Under the pieces are notes generated by a model, which had not been told where the DNA came from, made no database searches, and saw only the letters and a list, made by a program, of their open reading frames with translations. DNA of 64,000 nt from Lottia gigantea (taxonomy: Eukaryota; Mollusca; Gastropoda; Lottiidae): assembly GCF_000327385.1 (NCBI RefSeq), contig NW_008708576.1, positions 128,558-192,557 on the forward strand. The letters run 5' to 3'. How positions within the stretch are numbered: position 1 is the stretch's first letter; each line of letters opens with the position of its first letter. Shown here in pieces: positions 1 to 12,680 of the stretch. The position numbers were made by a program, and so were the translations under genes.

Positions 1-86
1 TCCCCCCCCCCCCTCCCACTCTCGGCCTCTCCGTAGAAACGTCATTGGTTGAAGGACGAGGTGTTGGAAAGAAAGGAGGTACAAAC

Positions 87-3000
87 CTAGATTGGTGGAG
101 TTATAGTGCTGATTACAAGTTCCACAGCATAGATCACTGTTTAAATAACATCCTGAAGGTACATTCATCTCATTAACACACCATGTACTCTTATCCCCAT
201 ACTCACAACCTAGAGGGAGGAGATAAAATTAACAAATTAGAACGAGGACAAATTCAAAATTTACTTATCCTAATCAAACTAAAGACGACAAAATCGTGTT
301 CGTTTCATACGGTGGTTCGTATACATCATTTATTTTCTTTAATTTTGAATTACAAAACTGGAATATAATTATCAACATGATTTTGAATTAAAAGCTTGAA
401 TTTCCATCCCGGTGAAAATTAATTCCATATTAATAATATTCCTGTTTTTTAATTCAAAAATGAAAAAATAAATGATGTCGTATACGAACCACCGTAGTTT
501 CAGGGCATTTGCTCTGTACAGAAGTACAAGTTAAAGCTTAATTGACATGACATACTAACTTGTACAATAGAACAATCCTGAAGTACAATTCAAAGTCTTG
601 TTGTGTCGAAAGGTTTATTAACGCTTTCCGAGAGATTCATTAAGTTTACAAATTAGTAAGATTCTCAACGGGAGATCCAAAATATCTCCATCAAATTCGC
701 AATTAAAGACAACAAATACATGAAAGGTTTTGATATGCAAATAAAAACCCAAGACAGCACAAAATACAAACACAGCAGGCTTTTATAAAAGTTTAATGTT
801 TATATGCTTTCCATATCTAGTAGACCAAACTGTTGTTATTTATGAACAAATCAACAAATGTTCTGAAAGTCGAGTTTTTCCGCTCTTATAATACTTATGT
901 TTGACTCATGTTTGTGGGCAAAGACCCTGCTGATACCAGATCTTTTGATGACTAATTGGTGTCTGATGTTGGATACTGACCTATATTCTGTGGCTGATGA
1001 TACTCAGCACAAGTTCCACAGCACAATTCATTGTTTTTATAACATCCAAAAGGGGCTTCCATAGTCGTTGAGCACCAAGTACTTCTGTCACCATATGGAC
1101 ATTCTGTATAGAAACACAACTCAATGTTAACGATTAAGTACAGCGAGGTGTTATTACTCAAAGATTTTTATGTCCACCAAGAATGACACATTTTAGTAAG
1201 GAACAAATTGCCTGTGAGCCTCCATAACAATTCTGCGGATCCCTCCTGGCATTTCCATCTGATTATTCATAGAAATGCCACCCAGTAAGGTAGGTAGGTC
1301 TTTGACATGTTAACGTTCGCTTCTAGCGGATGCGATATCGATAAAAATTGACTAGTATCATTGCGTCTGGTATTTATAGCTATGTTATCCGGCAAAGAGT
1401 CAGTTTATGGCAACAGCTTATGGCAATAGTGAACCATTGCTTGGTATTGAATCAAATAAACTCAATGTCCATTAAACTTAATTCGAACCCTGAGGAACCG
1501 ACTTGTATAAAACCTGTTGCCTCACCTGGATTATTATGGTCGATGTGTTGTTTACAAGTTTCACAACAGAGATCTTGGTTCTCATAACATCCGATAGGAA
1601 CAGATAATGTGGTATTACACCATTTACTACGATCTCCATAAGGACATTCTAAGAAAGATAAATTGATTAGCATTAAATGCCACATAACATATCATTCGGC
1701 AATTCTCTGCAGTTTCCGTAAAGCTGAATCTATGTATTGCAAAGTCCTATATCAGAACTTTCACGACAGACCGTTTGAAAACAAAAGGGTATTTTGAGTT
1801 AGATAAAAAAAAAACACAGATATTCAGGGCCAAGATGAAAAAAATATGAACATAGTTGACAGTCTATTTTTATCTTGTTGTGGGACTTAAAGTGAAATTA
1901 AAACGGAAATGAACTGAATAATGGCGCCTTAATTTCTACATCACACATGCAGAGCTACAGTTGGATCAATCTGATTAAAATTAGACCTAACATCCGTTTG
2001 CATTTTATTAGTTTAGTTTCGAATGTTTTATTAGCTTTGTACGTAACCACTACAGTAAGGTCTAACACTGTCCTTCTTGACTTTTCTTTCAGTTAACCTT
2101 TGCTTGACCTCTGTTTTAACTAATCATATGGCTGCACTTTCTAGCGACGGAATAATGTGACGTGAACAATAGGTGCATTCCGACTAGCTTATCAATACGC
2201 CTGCCTTGATCATTGACCGTTTGAGCTTAATTCACATAGGATCATATCAGCTTACCTGGTTCGTTTTTGTTTTCTATTTTGGCACAAGTTGCACAACAGA
2301 GATCTTCGTTTAAATAACAGCCCACCGGAAGTTCTAAATCTGTACGACACCACGAACTTCTGTCACCGTAAGGACATTCTACGATAAAACATACACAGGT
2401 TCAGTACATTGTGTTTACAAAATAACACAGGCGTGTCCATGAGAAATGGGAATAGGCTACAGCAACAGAAACAGTGACAAACATTTCAGGCCCTAGTTTG
2501 TGATCTCGGGATCCTTTCCGGAGAGTCCAAATAGGTGATGTTTGATATCGGCGACTGAACTAGATGAGTGGAGGCTAGTGTACTACTTAAGTGGTTTGGG
2601 CCCTGCTCTTTTTATCTGTGGGATGAGGACCTGTGGTAGTTAAGCCATTGTCCACTATCCAACCCCAATGGAGCCAAAAAAAGTACGTGATGCATTGAGA
2701 AGATCATTACCTAGGTCGCCATTATGGATTTTCTGACAAGACAAGCAGCATTTCATCCTGGTAACGTCGTCATAACATTGTTCTGGTGCGTTTTTGGCGA
2801 TTTCAGGACAAGTGTAGTTATTCCACACTATTCCAGGTTCATCACCAAGGGGACATAAATCTAGAATATAAAACAATAAAATACAGGTCTTGTATTCACT
2901 GGAAATGATGACATCAATAAAGTCTGAATTACCTATTCCAACTGCAATCCATGCGTCAAAACACCAACAAAACCAACGAGATAGACATAGAATGAGTTCA

Positions 3001-6000
3001 ATCCGTCCTGGATCATTCAAGATGGTAATTTACGGGTTAAACCACTAGCCTTTCTCAAGTGCATAGTCAAGTTAGTTGACTAAATAAGGTCCAGGCAGAG
3101 TACAACCCAGAGAAAACAACTATGGCAATTTTACCACTGATTGTGAAAACATGAAACGGAAAATTTGAAACGTACCTGGAACAACTTTTGCTGTTTGTTG
3201 GAAAACACATTCACCCTGGATACACACCTGAAAATATTCAAAGACACCGGTTAGCTTAATATCCACACCAAAACGCAGACTAAACTGTTTATAAGTTTAT
3301 AAATCGCTTCAAGTTTAAATTGTGACAGTCCTGTGATCCATTAGGTTAAGATCTACGACCAGTACCTTTAGCAAAGGCTAGGATTATAATAGCTACGCCT
3401 CATAGAAGGACATCTTCAATCTTTTAAACATCGGATTTCGATCCATTTCGAGGAATCCATCCCATCTCATCTAGCTTTGTCATGTAATGTTCATTGAAAC
3501 ATTGTGCTATCGCTTGTCACAAGATAAATCGACAATTGAATGATTTGAAGCAAGCATCGGATTGTTTGCAAGATAACTTGGTTCAATGTACAATAGACGA
3601 AACGAAGTGATACAAACCTTCTGGTTGCCACAAGAGAAACCATCTGATCCCAGGAAAGTGTTACAGGTCGGTGTAGGTGATGTGATATTGTTACACCACA
3701 TTTCTCGACATAATGTATGGTAGTTGTATTCTTGGTAGAAATCCTGAAAGACATAGACATTTTCATGAAGGATTTGTTATTACACATTGCTTGGATATCA
3801 CGCGTCAAATATGTCTTGTGGCTGGTAGAGATGGGAAAAGTTACAATATGGAACCATTGGTTGAACGCACGTTCTTTTGTAGTTACGATGCGGCGTACTG
3901 CGTACCTGTGTACTAGAAATACAATTTACATAGCCCACGTGGTCAATAATGCTCGATATATATATGTATCCATACAACATGTTTTAATGTACTTACCCTA
4001 CAAAGAAAAGATCCAGGACCTTCAATTAGAGCACATTGCTGATCTGGAGAAAGAAGGGCGCCAAGTTTAACGTCTGCGTCATGTAGTTGTGGCATGTGGC
4101 CGAGATTATTTTTGGTGGAGAGACAGTTCCTTTCTTCCCTACAATAAACACAAACATGGAATATTAAGAAGATAGAACAAAAAATATTAGCCGACAGTAA
4201 TAAGCTCGACACTGTGTTTTCAATTGTGGATGCGCTAGAGTACACCCAGCGATATCCATATTCCCTAAGATACACCAGTCGCCCTCTGATTTGAGCAGTA
4301 GCAGTGTCGACTTGAGCTCTTTTAACGGCTGACCGACATACCGCAAAAATTCCGCTAGCAGAGTGCTCTGATTCAAGCACGGAAACTGCCGAGGATTGCC
4401 GCATATTTTTGCGGCCGGACGATTGAACGAACAGACATTAGTAGTTGTTCATGTGATTGTAACACCTACCTATCTAACTTCTCCAGTAAATCCTGGATGT
4501 ATTGATGTGAGCAGGTAGAAAACGACCATCTATTAGTAGCGTTAACTTCTATAACTGGTGCCATTATATACCCTTCTGTATCGGGACACGGATTACCATC
4601 TCCATCATGTTCAGACCCCAGACTGAAAGATGAATTAATATGATTTCAAACACTGTGAATCTATGTTAAGATTACAGTTTATGAATGATAAACATCATTA
4701 TTTCCTACTAGCTGTTTTTTTTTAGAAAACTTTTCCGGGAGTGAGTCGACTAGTTAATGGTGAAATATGGACCGGACGTTGAAACGAGAAGACATTATTC
4801 CAGACACAGATAAATGAAGGTATATCAAGCTCGCAGGCAGTACAAATATACAGATGCAGTATGGAAGGCATCTTCACAACATCAGATTATTACTTCGTTT
4901 TATACCTTGACTGCAATAGCCAACTTTCTTGTGTCACAGAAGTTTGAAAATGCAGGGATTTGACTGGATCATACCATAGAAAAAATAGTCAATCAGAAGA
5001 CTCGATAGAAAGTCTGTAAACAAAAATAGCCATAAAGATTACAGTCTTTCTATCGAGGGCTCTGATTGGCTGTATTCGGTAGCTTGACATTGTGAAGATG
5101 CCTTTCATACAGCTTCTGCATATTTAGATTCCAAGTGAGTTTAATACCTGACCGTAATAGATTGACATTATGAAGATGAAAGCTCGCGTGGAGTACAACG
5201 ATGCAGAGGATGAGCTCAAAGCATAATGAACAGATGAACATAAAGAATAATGAAGAGATGAACATAAAGCATAATGAACAGATGAACATAAAGAATAATG
5301 AAGAGATGAACATAAAGCATAATGAACAGATGAACATAAAAGTAGTATGAACATAAAACAGTATGAACATGAAAGCAGTATGAAAAGATGAACATAGAAA
5401 CAGTATGAATAGATGTCTAAATCCTACCTGTGAGCCAGTTCATGACTTGCTGCAACCACATCCTCAAAGTTAAACTGATTCTCTACCACTGATACCGAGG
5501 ACCTTTTACACATAGTGCCTAGATAGGCGTGGCCTGAAATATAGCAGAAAAATATAGAACCATAACGAAAATAACTTTGTGCTACTTCTATTAGTCTTTG
5601 CTGATTTCTAACTTTAAAGATACATTCTGTATTACACAGGGTCTCGGCATTCCCATCTGATTTCAGCACCCCTATCTCCTTGCTCTTGGGCATGTACCAA
5701 GTGATAGAGAGCTATATAAGCTTCTTTTAACAGTTAAGGCAAAACTGTCAAGAGGCAACCGAATATGGAATTTGAACTCGATCTTTGTAGCAGAAAACCT
5801 AAGAGTTAATTGTTAATTGGAAGCACGCCTCTGGGTCACTATGACTCTTGGTATCATTTAAGAAGACACGAAGAAAAACTCAAATGATGTACAACTCTTA
5901 TAAAACAACATGTTATCCTAAAATAAAAAGTTGTTGTTTACCTGTTGTAAGTTTATTCGGTGCTTCGTTGGCAGATTGTAAATCAAACCTGAAAAAAAAC

Positions 6001-8797
6001 AACTAACCTTAATTAGACGTAAACAACTATATAAGGAGCAAATATATTACAGTACACAGCTGACGACTCCATGTGAGCACCCGACATCATCTCATAGGAT
6101 ATCCAGTAATGTCCAGGACTGCTCTTTTTCATATTTTGAATAGGTGGTCTTGTTTGTTTCGTGGGCGTTTTTTTTTAAGCCTCGAAGCAAAGAGACATGA
6201 TCCAATTATTGCAGATGTAGATTTAGCTGTATTTATACCGAAACTGCCGAGAATAGCAAAATGTAACGAACCATCCTCTGTCTTGTAAGAATAAGATATC
6301 GAAATGGACATGAAACGTACTAGTGTAAGAAAACATAAAGTGTTCTCGAATCATTTCGACGATTCACTCGAACCCTGATGTCAAAATATCAACTTACCCT
6401 GTTAGCAGCATAGCATGATCATGTGGAGGCAACACCTTCTCGTGTTTTTTTACCCATCTATAAAAAGACGCCAATGAAGAAGCAGCGTTGACAATATTTC
6501 TTGGGAATCCTTTTTTCGATAATTTACTTAACCAATATCCCCCTTCTTTGGACTGAAAAAGTAATCACAGAAAATAGGAATGGATGAAATATATCGCTAT
6601 GAAAAAGAACAATTGACCATAGCTTGTCTCATTCTTCCGATGCCTGCATGAGATACACAACCCTAATTAGGACAGCTAGTCTTGGAAATTGAGGGAAAAA
6701 ATTAGTTGAAATAATTTTCAGTCATTAAGGGTGACAAAGCAATTGGTTTCCATAATAATTAACCTAACGAGAGATTACTCTTTATGTGGTCATATACTGC
6801 ATCAGTGGCACTCAATAGTCACCGAATAGTGACCACAGATTTGTCAAAGGGAGGAAACAACCTTCCACTTCCGTAGAAACGTCACTGTTGACGTTAACCG
6901 AGCAGTAACCAAGTCGAACATCAAATAAATGAGTTGGATCTTACCTGTATTATAAGAATATCTACCAGGGTGATGTCTATCTTTAAATCCAACATTTCTA
7001 ACGAGTGATACAGATTGTTCATCTACAATGTTAAAAAACAATGAATGAAGTTCCTCAAAACCAATATCTAATCTATGAAGTCTAAATAACTAGCAGATTG
7101 TGAGAATGGAACTGGATTTGGTTCAATTGATGCTGAATATGCCACAGAGAAGACGACGGTGATGAAGTTGATAATGTGAGACGTGTGTCATTTGCAGTAT
7201 AAATGCTATAATGGAATAGCTAATGTTGAGTACATACAAGTAAGAGCCGAAGTGATGTAAGACTGATTCTTGTCGATGACACAGAATACATGCAATTTCA
7301 TATCCAATGGAATAGGTAGTGCATGTCGAGGTTATGAAAGACGACTTATCCTTTTCGATGACACAAAATACCAGCCATTTAACATACAATGGAATAAATG
7401 GTGAATGTCGAGGCTATTGGAGACTTATCCTAGTCGATGAAACAGAAAACGTTACTTACATCATGGACTAATGAAGTGACATATTTGGTGATAGCTTGTT
7501 GTGTTTTAATATCTCTTCCATTCTGATATTTGATACCTTCTCTCTCGTACCATCTGAAATAAATGTCCAGTATCTTTATATACGAGTTGGCTACTCCATG
7601 AAGGAATTGCTTTTGGTTTGTGTTTCTTGCTATATGATATTTGCTGCCGACTTCTTGGCCGACTTTCGCTGTCTTTAATTAAACGCCTTTGGATCATGTA
7701 TTGGAAAGTTGACCTTTATTTCAAAGGAAGATTATATTATGTTGTGTGTAATCCATGGGTAAAATATTTCTACACCATCTATACTCATAAGGCAGTTAAT
7801 TCATATCTGAAATCTACAGACTGTTATATGTGATCTATAAGAATGAGAATTATATTTGTCATGGACTCTGATATGTGGAAGAAATCCAATCTCAAAATGG
7901 AATCTCTAAGTGAAAGTTGACCAAATATCAGGCGATCTGTGTGGTATCAAGGAATAAGTCGGTATGGTTTTTATTACTACGTACCTCAAGTAGGCTTCAT
8001 AATCAACAACAACTAACAACTCGATTTCATTGGGCAGTTCTCCTATATAGTTAGCTCCTGAAAGTATATTAATGTTTTCGTTTATTACATAATTAGTATA
8101 AGCCATGATGTTTAACTTTGGAAATATTAACTAGAAAATAACTCTACTAACACAAAGAAAAAACAACAATACAAAGCGAGACAGGGCATACTCAATCTTC
8201 TGGTATACCTGATCTTTTTTTCGATAGTTTACATAATATATATTGTATATACGAAAATAGCTGAATTAATGGATTATAATTTACGCACGAATGATGGAAT
8301 ATCACATTTCACTTTTGCTAGGATTACTTACTGCTGACAGGGTACGGAGAACTGAGTTTAATGGAAGGTTTAACTAGAGGTGTAACTGGTTTGAAGGATT
8401 TCGCTAATTGATTAGGCACTTTATATTGTTTATGATGCATCACATTACGACCAGGTGTATTCACTAGCAATCTGTGACGAGGTGTAATAGTCTTTGATGG
8501 AGTATATTGGCGGGGAACAATTACTCTATTTGGAATAACTCGTCTAATAGTTTGTTGTATGGGACGGAATGTTGGCTTGAACACAGGTCTCTTGGTCAAC
8601 ATCTGTAGAGTTCGAGGACTACTAACAGGATTAGATCGTCTGTGACCCGGATGTCGCGATCTGGATCTGTGAAATAACTGAGAACCATTAGATTGTCCAT
8701 AAACATTGTGAACTACAAACCCTAATAGTAGTAGTGTTATTAATAGTTTTGAGATGGTGATATGGGTCATTGTAATTGCTCTTCCACAACGCTCCAT
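87..8797 (-). CDS. Secreted M12B (ADAMTS/MIG-17-like) zinc metalloprotease with PLAC-like tail
   Basis: Exons (minus, 5' to 3'): 8332-8797, about 7985-8130, 7460-7553, 6945-7022, 6398-6552, 5942-5988, 5428-5533, 4470-4622, 3997-4138, 3618-3743, 3176-3227, 2711-2860, 2256-2378, 1526-1648, 981-1103, 87-209. Seen: the first exon encodes a signal peptide (LLITLLLLGFVV) followed by a Pro/Arg/Lys-rich stretch. A reprolysin-type start (IELLVVVDYEAYLRWYE) follows. The zinc site HELAHSLGSEHD (HExxHxxGxxHD) is split between exons 5428-5533 and 4470-4622, with Met-turn YIMAPV. A disintegrin/Cys-rich region (LLSPDQQC, then LCREMWCNN) ends in CIQGECV, then come PLAC-like modules. Phases match from 7985 down to 87. 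The join of the first exon (phase 1) to the second (phase 0) does not match, so an exon is missing or the first exon belongs to another transcript. No thrombospondin repeat was seen. By family, it is an extracellular-matrix protease of the MIG-17 type. The gene probably continues beyond base 1. Confidence 0.88.
310..494. mobile_element. Short TA-flanked MITE (Tc1/mariner-like)
   Basis: A 185-bp AT-rich element. Its ends are inverted repeats beginning CGGTGGTTCGTATAC and closing with the reverse complement, about 28 bp per arm with a few mismatches. A TA dinucleotide directly flanks each end (308-309 and 495-496), as expected for Tc1/mariner-type insertion. There is no coding capacity. It lies in the intron between the last two visible protease modules. 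Confidence 0.7.
952..980 (-). other. Possible alternative terminus of the metalloprotease (retained donor with stop)
   Basis: The fourth module exon (981-1103) has a good donor (TATAG|GTCAGT) at 981/980. If that donor is not used, translation continues for nine more residues and stops at 952-954. Splicing would instead lead to the fifth module at 87-209. Both readings are open, so this could be a short isoform or an unused read-through. No transcript evidence is available here. Confidence 0.4.
4868..5104. mobile_element. Palindromic MITE family A, copy 1
   Basis: The left arm carries CATCTTCACAA and CCTTGACTGCAATAGCC. The right arm ends with the reverse complement of the family end (AGCTTGACATTGTGAAGATG). 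The middle holds an inner inverted pair around ACTCGATAGAAAG and CTTTCTATCGAGGG. It sits in the metalloprotease intron between 4623 and 5427. Other copies are at about 13119-13392, 16021-16253, 35725-36113 and 47868-48118. Confidence 0.75.
5215..5410. repeat. Intronic minisatellite, about 38 bp units
   Basis: Repeated units built from ATGAACATAAAGCATAATGA and ATGAACATAAAGAATAATGA alternate with GATGAACA spacers over about 200 bp. The units are well conserved. The array lies in the metalloprotease intron just before exon 5428-5533. The reverse-strand open frame across it is repetitive and not coding. Confidence 0.75.
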
Positions 8798-9670
8798 GGT
8801 GAAGTTTTAAGTCAGTACTCTACACTCAACTTCGCTCGTTTAGCCAGATTTTCAACATTAACATCATTTTTAACACATATCTATGGGTTTTTTGTTATAT
8901 AAATATGTCATGTAATCAGAATTTTACCACCATATCTGGAACGATCTGTGTTTTTATATTTGTGATGAAAACAGTATCCTGATGAAACCGAAGCCTGGAG
9001 ATGATAATACAGAATATCCAATACCACAATGTTGAAAAACAATTAAGCAAGTATTCCCGATGTCACAAATTGAAAATGTGGTCTAAGGAATTGACCACTG
9101 TTCACTGTTCACTGTTCATTTTCTTTCCGTCTTCAACACACGAGTATTTCAGAAAACAATGGTAAATATAAAAGGAACAGTTTATTATATACAGAAGGAA
9201 AACGTATTTAATTAATTAAAAAACTTTATTGATTGTCAAAACGTAAGAATAAAATTAGGGCGGAGTGATTCGTCATTCAATTAACTAGAACAAGAGAGAC
9301 ATTGAGTAAAGATCTAATCATTCTGTACCTTTCAAAGCACTTATTATTTTTTCCGTATTTTATGTAAATGAATGAAAGTCATGACGTTTTAAAACCTTGA
9401 TGGATGGACTAATAATACATTAATGTAAACGACTTGTTTATACTTAAAGGGTGCCTTTCTCAAAATGTAAGAAACCTTCAACTGTGACATAGTATATCGC
9501 TACAAAAGAACTTATATTTATGTGTGTGAATTTTTTTCAGAAAAAGCAACGGGTAGGTCAAAACAACATAAAATTCTGATGGTGTTTGATCCAAGACTAT
9601 CTAAGATATGTCTGCTTATACCACAAGACCAGCTGATGTAATACATGTAATTGAAACATAAAGTCATAAC
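8798..9670. other. No gene seen; upstream flank of the metalloprotease
   Basis: AT-rich sequence directly upstream of the signal-peptide exon. No open frame, splice pattern or repeat was recognised. It presumably holds the promoter of the protease if 8797 is its true start, but no specific element is identifiable. Confidence 0.4.
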
Positions 9671-9674
9671 TGAT

Positions 9675-9905
9675 AGCATCAATTTGCATCTTTCCAATTC
9701 TCATTCCGACGCCTTTGATACTTGCAATTTTACTAGATCTAACGCGGTTTATGACGTCACTAGAGGGGAACTGTATAGATATTAATAGTAGCTTCTGGTA
9801 GCTCCCCTCTAGTGATGTCATAAACACGTAAGTTTTAGTTTAATTGCAGGAAACAAAGATGTCAGAATGAAAATTGGAATGGTGAAAATTGATGCTATCA
9901 GTGTC
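9675..9905. mobile_element. Palindromic MITE family D, copy 1
   Basis: The left arm (about 9677-9765) and right arm (about 9805-9903) are inverted copies of each other. The left reads CTGATAGCATCAATTTGCAT onward to TGACGTCACTAGAGGGGA. The right reads CCCCTCTAGTGATGTCA onward to AAAATTGATGCTATCAG. A second, more diverged copy lies at about 12505-12680. There is no coding capacity. Confidence 0.7.
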
Positions 9906-9964
9906 CTCGATACACATAAAAACTTAGAAATCTTCTTTTCAATCTCTTTAAGGCAATAATCATA

Positions 9965-10095
9965 GCGAGCACCAGTTGCGGATAAGATTTTCAATCATAA
10001 ATTTCGAACACAACTCTCATACAACTGAGTTCTGAACTCATAGCCACATTATTCGCAACCATATGCAACTGGTAATCGCTATGATGTAAGGGCAT
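9965..10095. mobile_element. Palindromic MITE family B, copy 1
   Basis: The left end TCATAGCGAGCACCAGTTGC is matched in reverse by GCAACTGGTAATCGCTATGA. Between them, GAACACAACTC and GAGTTCTGAACTC form further inverted stretches, and a GCGAATAATG motif adjoins the arm. Related copies are at about 15455-15710 and 60775-60905. Confidence 0.7.
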
Positions 10096-10099
10096 CTCT

Positions 10100-12500
10100 A
10101 TATAAAACTAATTATATTCTTGTTCAAAACCTAACTTTAAAACATCTATCTCACCATCTCACATAACATTCTAGATACAAAGCCCTTGTTTGATTCAGAG
10201 TAATAGACCATTTTAAAAAAAACATATTTTATTCATCCTAAATAAGTTCAGAACAAATTAGGAAAACAATGGGTATAACTACTCTTAAACAAGTATCTTT
10301 TATTCTGAAATCTTCATTTTATCTCAAACATTTTGATAAATGGGATCTGTATATATTTTTGCTTATTACTCCGGTATTTTAAATAACAGAAGATGTATTT
10401 ATCTCCTACCAGTCAATGATAATGATGACAGTGTTCAACGGGGGGAATTCTTCAAATCCAGAGTTTACTAATTTAATATGCCATAGGACCTTGAACGGAT
10501 TGTTTCACTCACGTGACTAACTAGTTTCCCTCGTCTAATCGAATGACAATTGATTAAAGAAATATTCCCACTATTGCGTATTTCGTTATTTACATTCGTG
10601 TGTGTTGGTTCGTTTGTTGACCTTGCATATATTTTCTGTAATGTTTATCAGATTAAAAAGGTTAAAACTCGTCAACACCAGTAAAGTGGTTAAATTATGC
10701 AAATTTTTATAGCAGTTATGAAGATGGGATTGCCAGAATGAAATAAACTGGGGTCATTTCGTACTTTAAATTGGACGAAATGACCTGCACTTTGACGAAA
10801 AGTTTGGCAGGGATTATAAAATTTTGTTTTGATCTTTTGACACTTGGAAATTTAAAATATGGCACCTTTTAAGATTGAGATGTTCTAGACTTTAATACTA
10901 GCAGCCAGGACGATTTATTACCATACAAAAACCAATCCTTAAGTTCCTAAGTCGCAAACTTACTTATTGGTACCTATTTCTATTATTGTTGGGTCCGCTT
11001 TTGCCCCTGATTGTTTTCACTAAATAATCTTGTTGAAACTAGATAACTGGCTTATATAGCTCTATTTTTGTCCCTTAAACAACACAAAAATTGTGAAATC
11101 TTCAATATCACCTGGGAGGAAAGTATAAAAGAACAGAAATTTGAAAAATTGAAAAAATAACGAACGACTTGTTATAAAGAAATCACACGATAACGAGCAA
11201 ACAGTAGGTAAAACGTCGATACAATATTAAAGTAAATGAATAGTTATTTTAGGCAAATTAAGACTTATATATTGTTTTAATAGAATCCATTCCTTATAAT
11301 ATTTTATTTAGTTTTTATCAACTGTTTATGTGAAGGGAAACACCCATATTCTTTTATAATGAAATTTTATGTCAAAATTTTACTGTTATATATTGATTTT
11401 TAAACAGAAGTAATCGCTGAACTAGCTTAATTGGTAACATAAAAAGTAAGATGGAAATTTAAAGGGGTATGGTCCTCTTAATATTGGCTCTGATATTACC
11501 CATAATGATAAAGCTCACTTCCAGCTATCATTTGCCCATCTCCCTTAATATAAAATCAATTTTAGGAACAGAAGCTTGAGCCCGCTTTCCAGACTGACTG
11601 CAGTGAATATTTCCAAATATAATCCATATATTGGTCCATGAAGCCACTTACATCTGCATTTCAAGAATCACATTTAAAAAGTATAGCTTTAAAAAAGGAA
11701 ACATTTGGTCGAAAATATTCAACCTAAGCCTCTCTTTTGATTTATTACAGGGCACCTGCCGATTAAAAAATTCAAATTTCCACCAATACAATGTGATTTG
11801 CCTCGGGATAAAAATATTCATTGAGATGTATCGAGAATCTGTCAGTCAACATAAAGACCTCAGTTTAAAATCTACACTCTAATACAGATTAAAAACATAT
11901 ATATCCTCTCCGAATGACATTTCCTTCAAACTCTACCGACAGTTTATCAACATAGTACATTATATACGACGTGGCGTGGGCTGAGGAATCTGATCTATCT
12001 GGGCCAAAACATTGTTTGATAAAAATTATAGCTTCATTTTCATTGATAAACATGACAGCTTCTCAGGTCCATATCCAGACTTGATTCTTCAGGGGTGGGG
12101 AAGGGGCAATTTGGTGTTTAGTTGTAATGACGATATAGGTCGGCCAATCGATCAATTCCGCTCCTCTCTTGTCCTCAAGTCCATACAGGCCAACAGCGTC
12201 TCCAAATTCTACCTTCTATATCGTCGTGGGCTGAGAAGTCTATTCCATACACATGTTCAAAAAAATTAACTGGATGAATGGATGTCAAAGAAATCATAAG
12301 TAGCCTTTCCGAACTGAAATAATTCAATATGACTGGTTAACCTGACAGATCTGTCAAACTCTCTACAGTTTGTCAACATATTGTACTGAATGTTGGGTAT
12401 AGTGTGGGATGAGGAATGTTATACAAGCTAAACTGAAGTTTGAAAACTTGATAATTCATAAATTATGGATAACCATATAATTTCATGCAATTGGATTGGT
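10100..12500. other. No gene recognised; AT-rich intergenic DNA
   Basis: Several open frames of 80-90 codons occur (for example around 11631-11882 and 12012-12269) but show no family likeness, signal peptide or splice support. A motif near GTGGGCTGAGGAATCTGATC (about 11970) recurs in diverged form near 12225 and 12405, suggesting an old degenerate repeat. Confidence 0.4.
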
Positions 12501-12504
12501 TAAC

Positions 12505-12680
12505 AATTTGCTAGCAATTCTACTAAAACTAAGTGTTATATGACGTCACCCCCGCAAAGGACTTATGTGATACAAGCAAATAAATGACGTCATAAAACAC
12601 GTAGTTTTAGTGGATTTGCAGGAACCACAGACGTCTGATTGAACATTGTAATGGTGCAAATTGATGCTATCAGTGTCCCC
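12505..12680. mobile_element. Palindromic MITE family D, copy 2
   Basis: The left arm includes TTCTACTAAAACTAAGTG and ATATGACGTCA. The right arm reads TGACGTCATAAAACACGTAG and continues to AATTGATGCTATCAGTGTCC. It matches the right arm at 9820-9905 along about 95 bp with scattered differences. Confidence 0.6.

Larger units (their letters stand above)
87..2860 (-). other. Array of five six-cysteine PLAC-like module exons
   Basis: Exons 2256-2378, 1526-1648, 981-1103 and 87-209 are each exactly 123 nt, begin and end in phase 1, and encode one 41-residue module. Their shared pattern is C-x3-D-x4-C-x8-10-C-x6-CC-x2-C. Examples are ECPYGDRSSWC with DLCCATC, ECPYGDRSKWC with DLCCETC, ECPYGDRSTWC with ELCCGTC, and CEYGDKSTWC with DLCCGTC. 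Exon 2711-2860 (150 nt) is a diverged longer version (LCPLGDEPGIVW, MKCCLSC). The cysteine layout resembles the PLAC domain found at the C-terminus of ADAMTS proteases, papilin and lacunin. Equal size and symmetric phase fit spread by tandem exon duplication. The module at 87-209 has its own splice donor, so at least one more exon lies outside the window. Confidence 0.8.

Noticed and set aside
3491-3980. Several overlapping frames on both strands
   Set aside because: They are shadows of the protease exon 3618-3743 and its introns.
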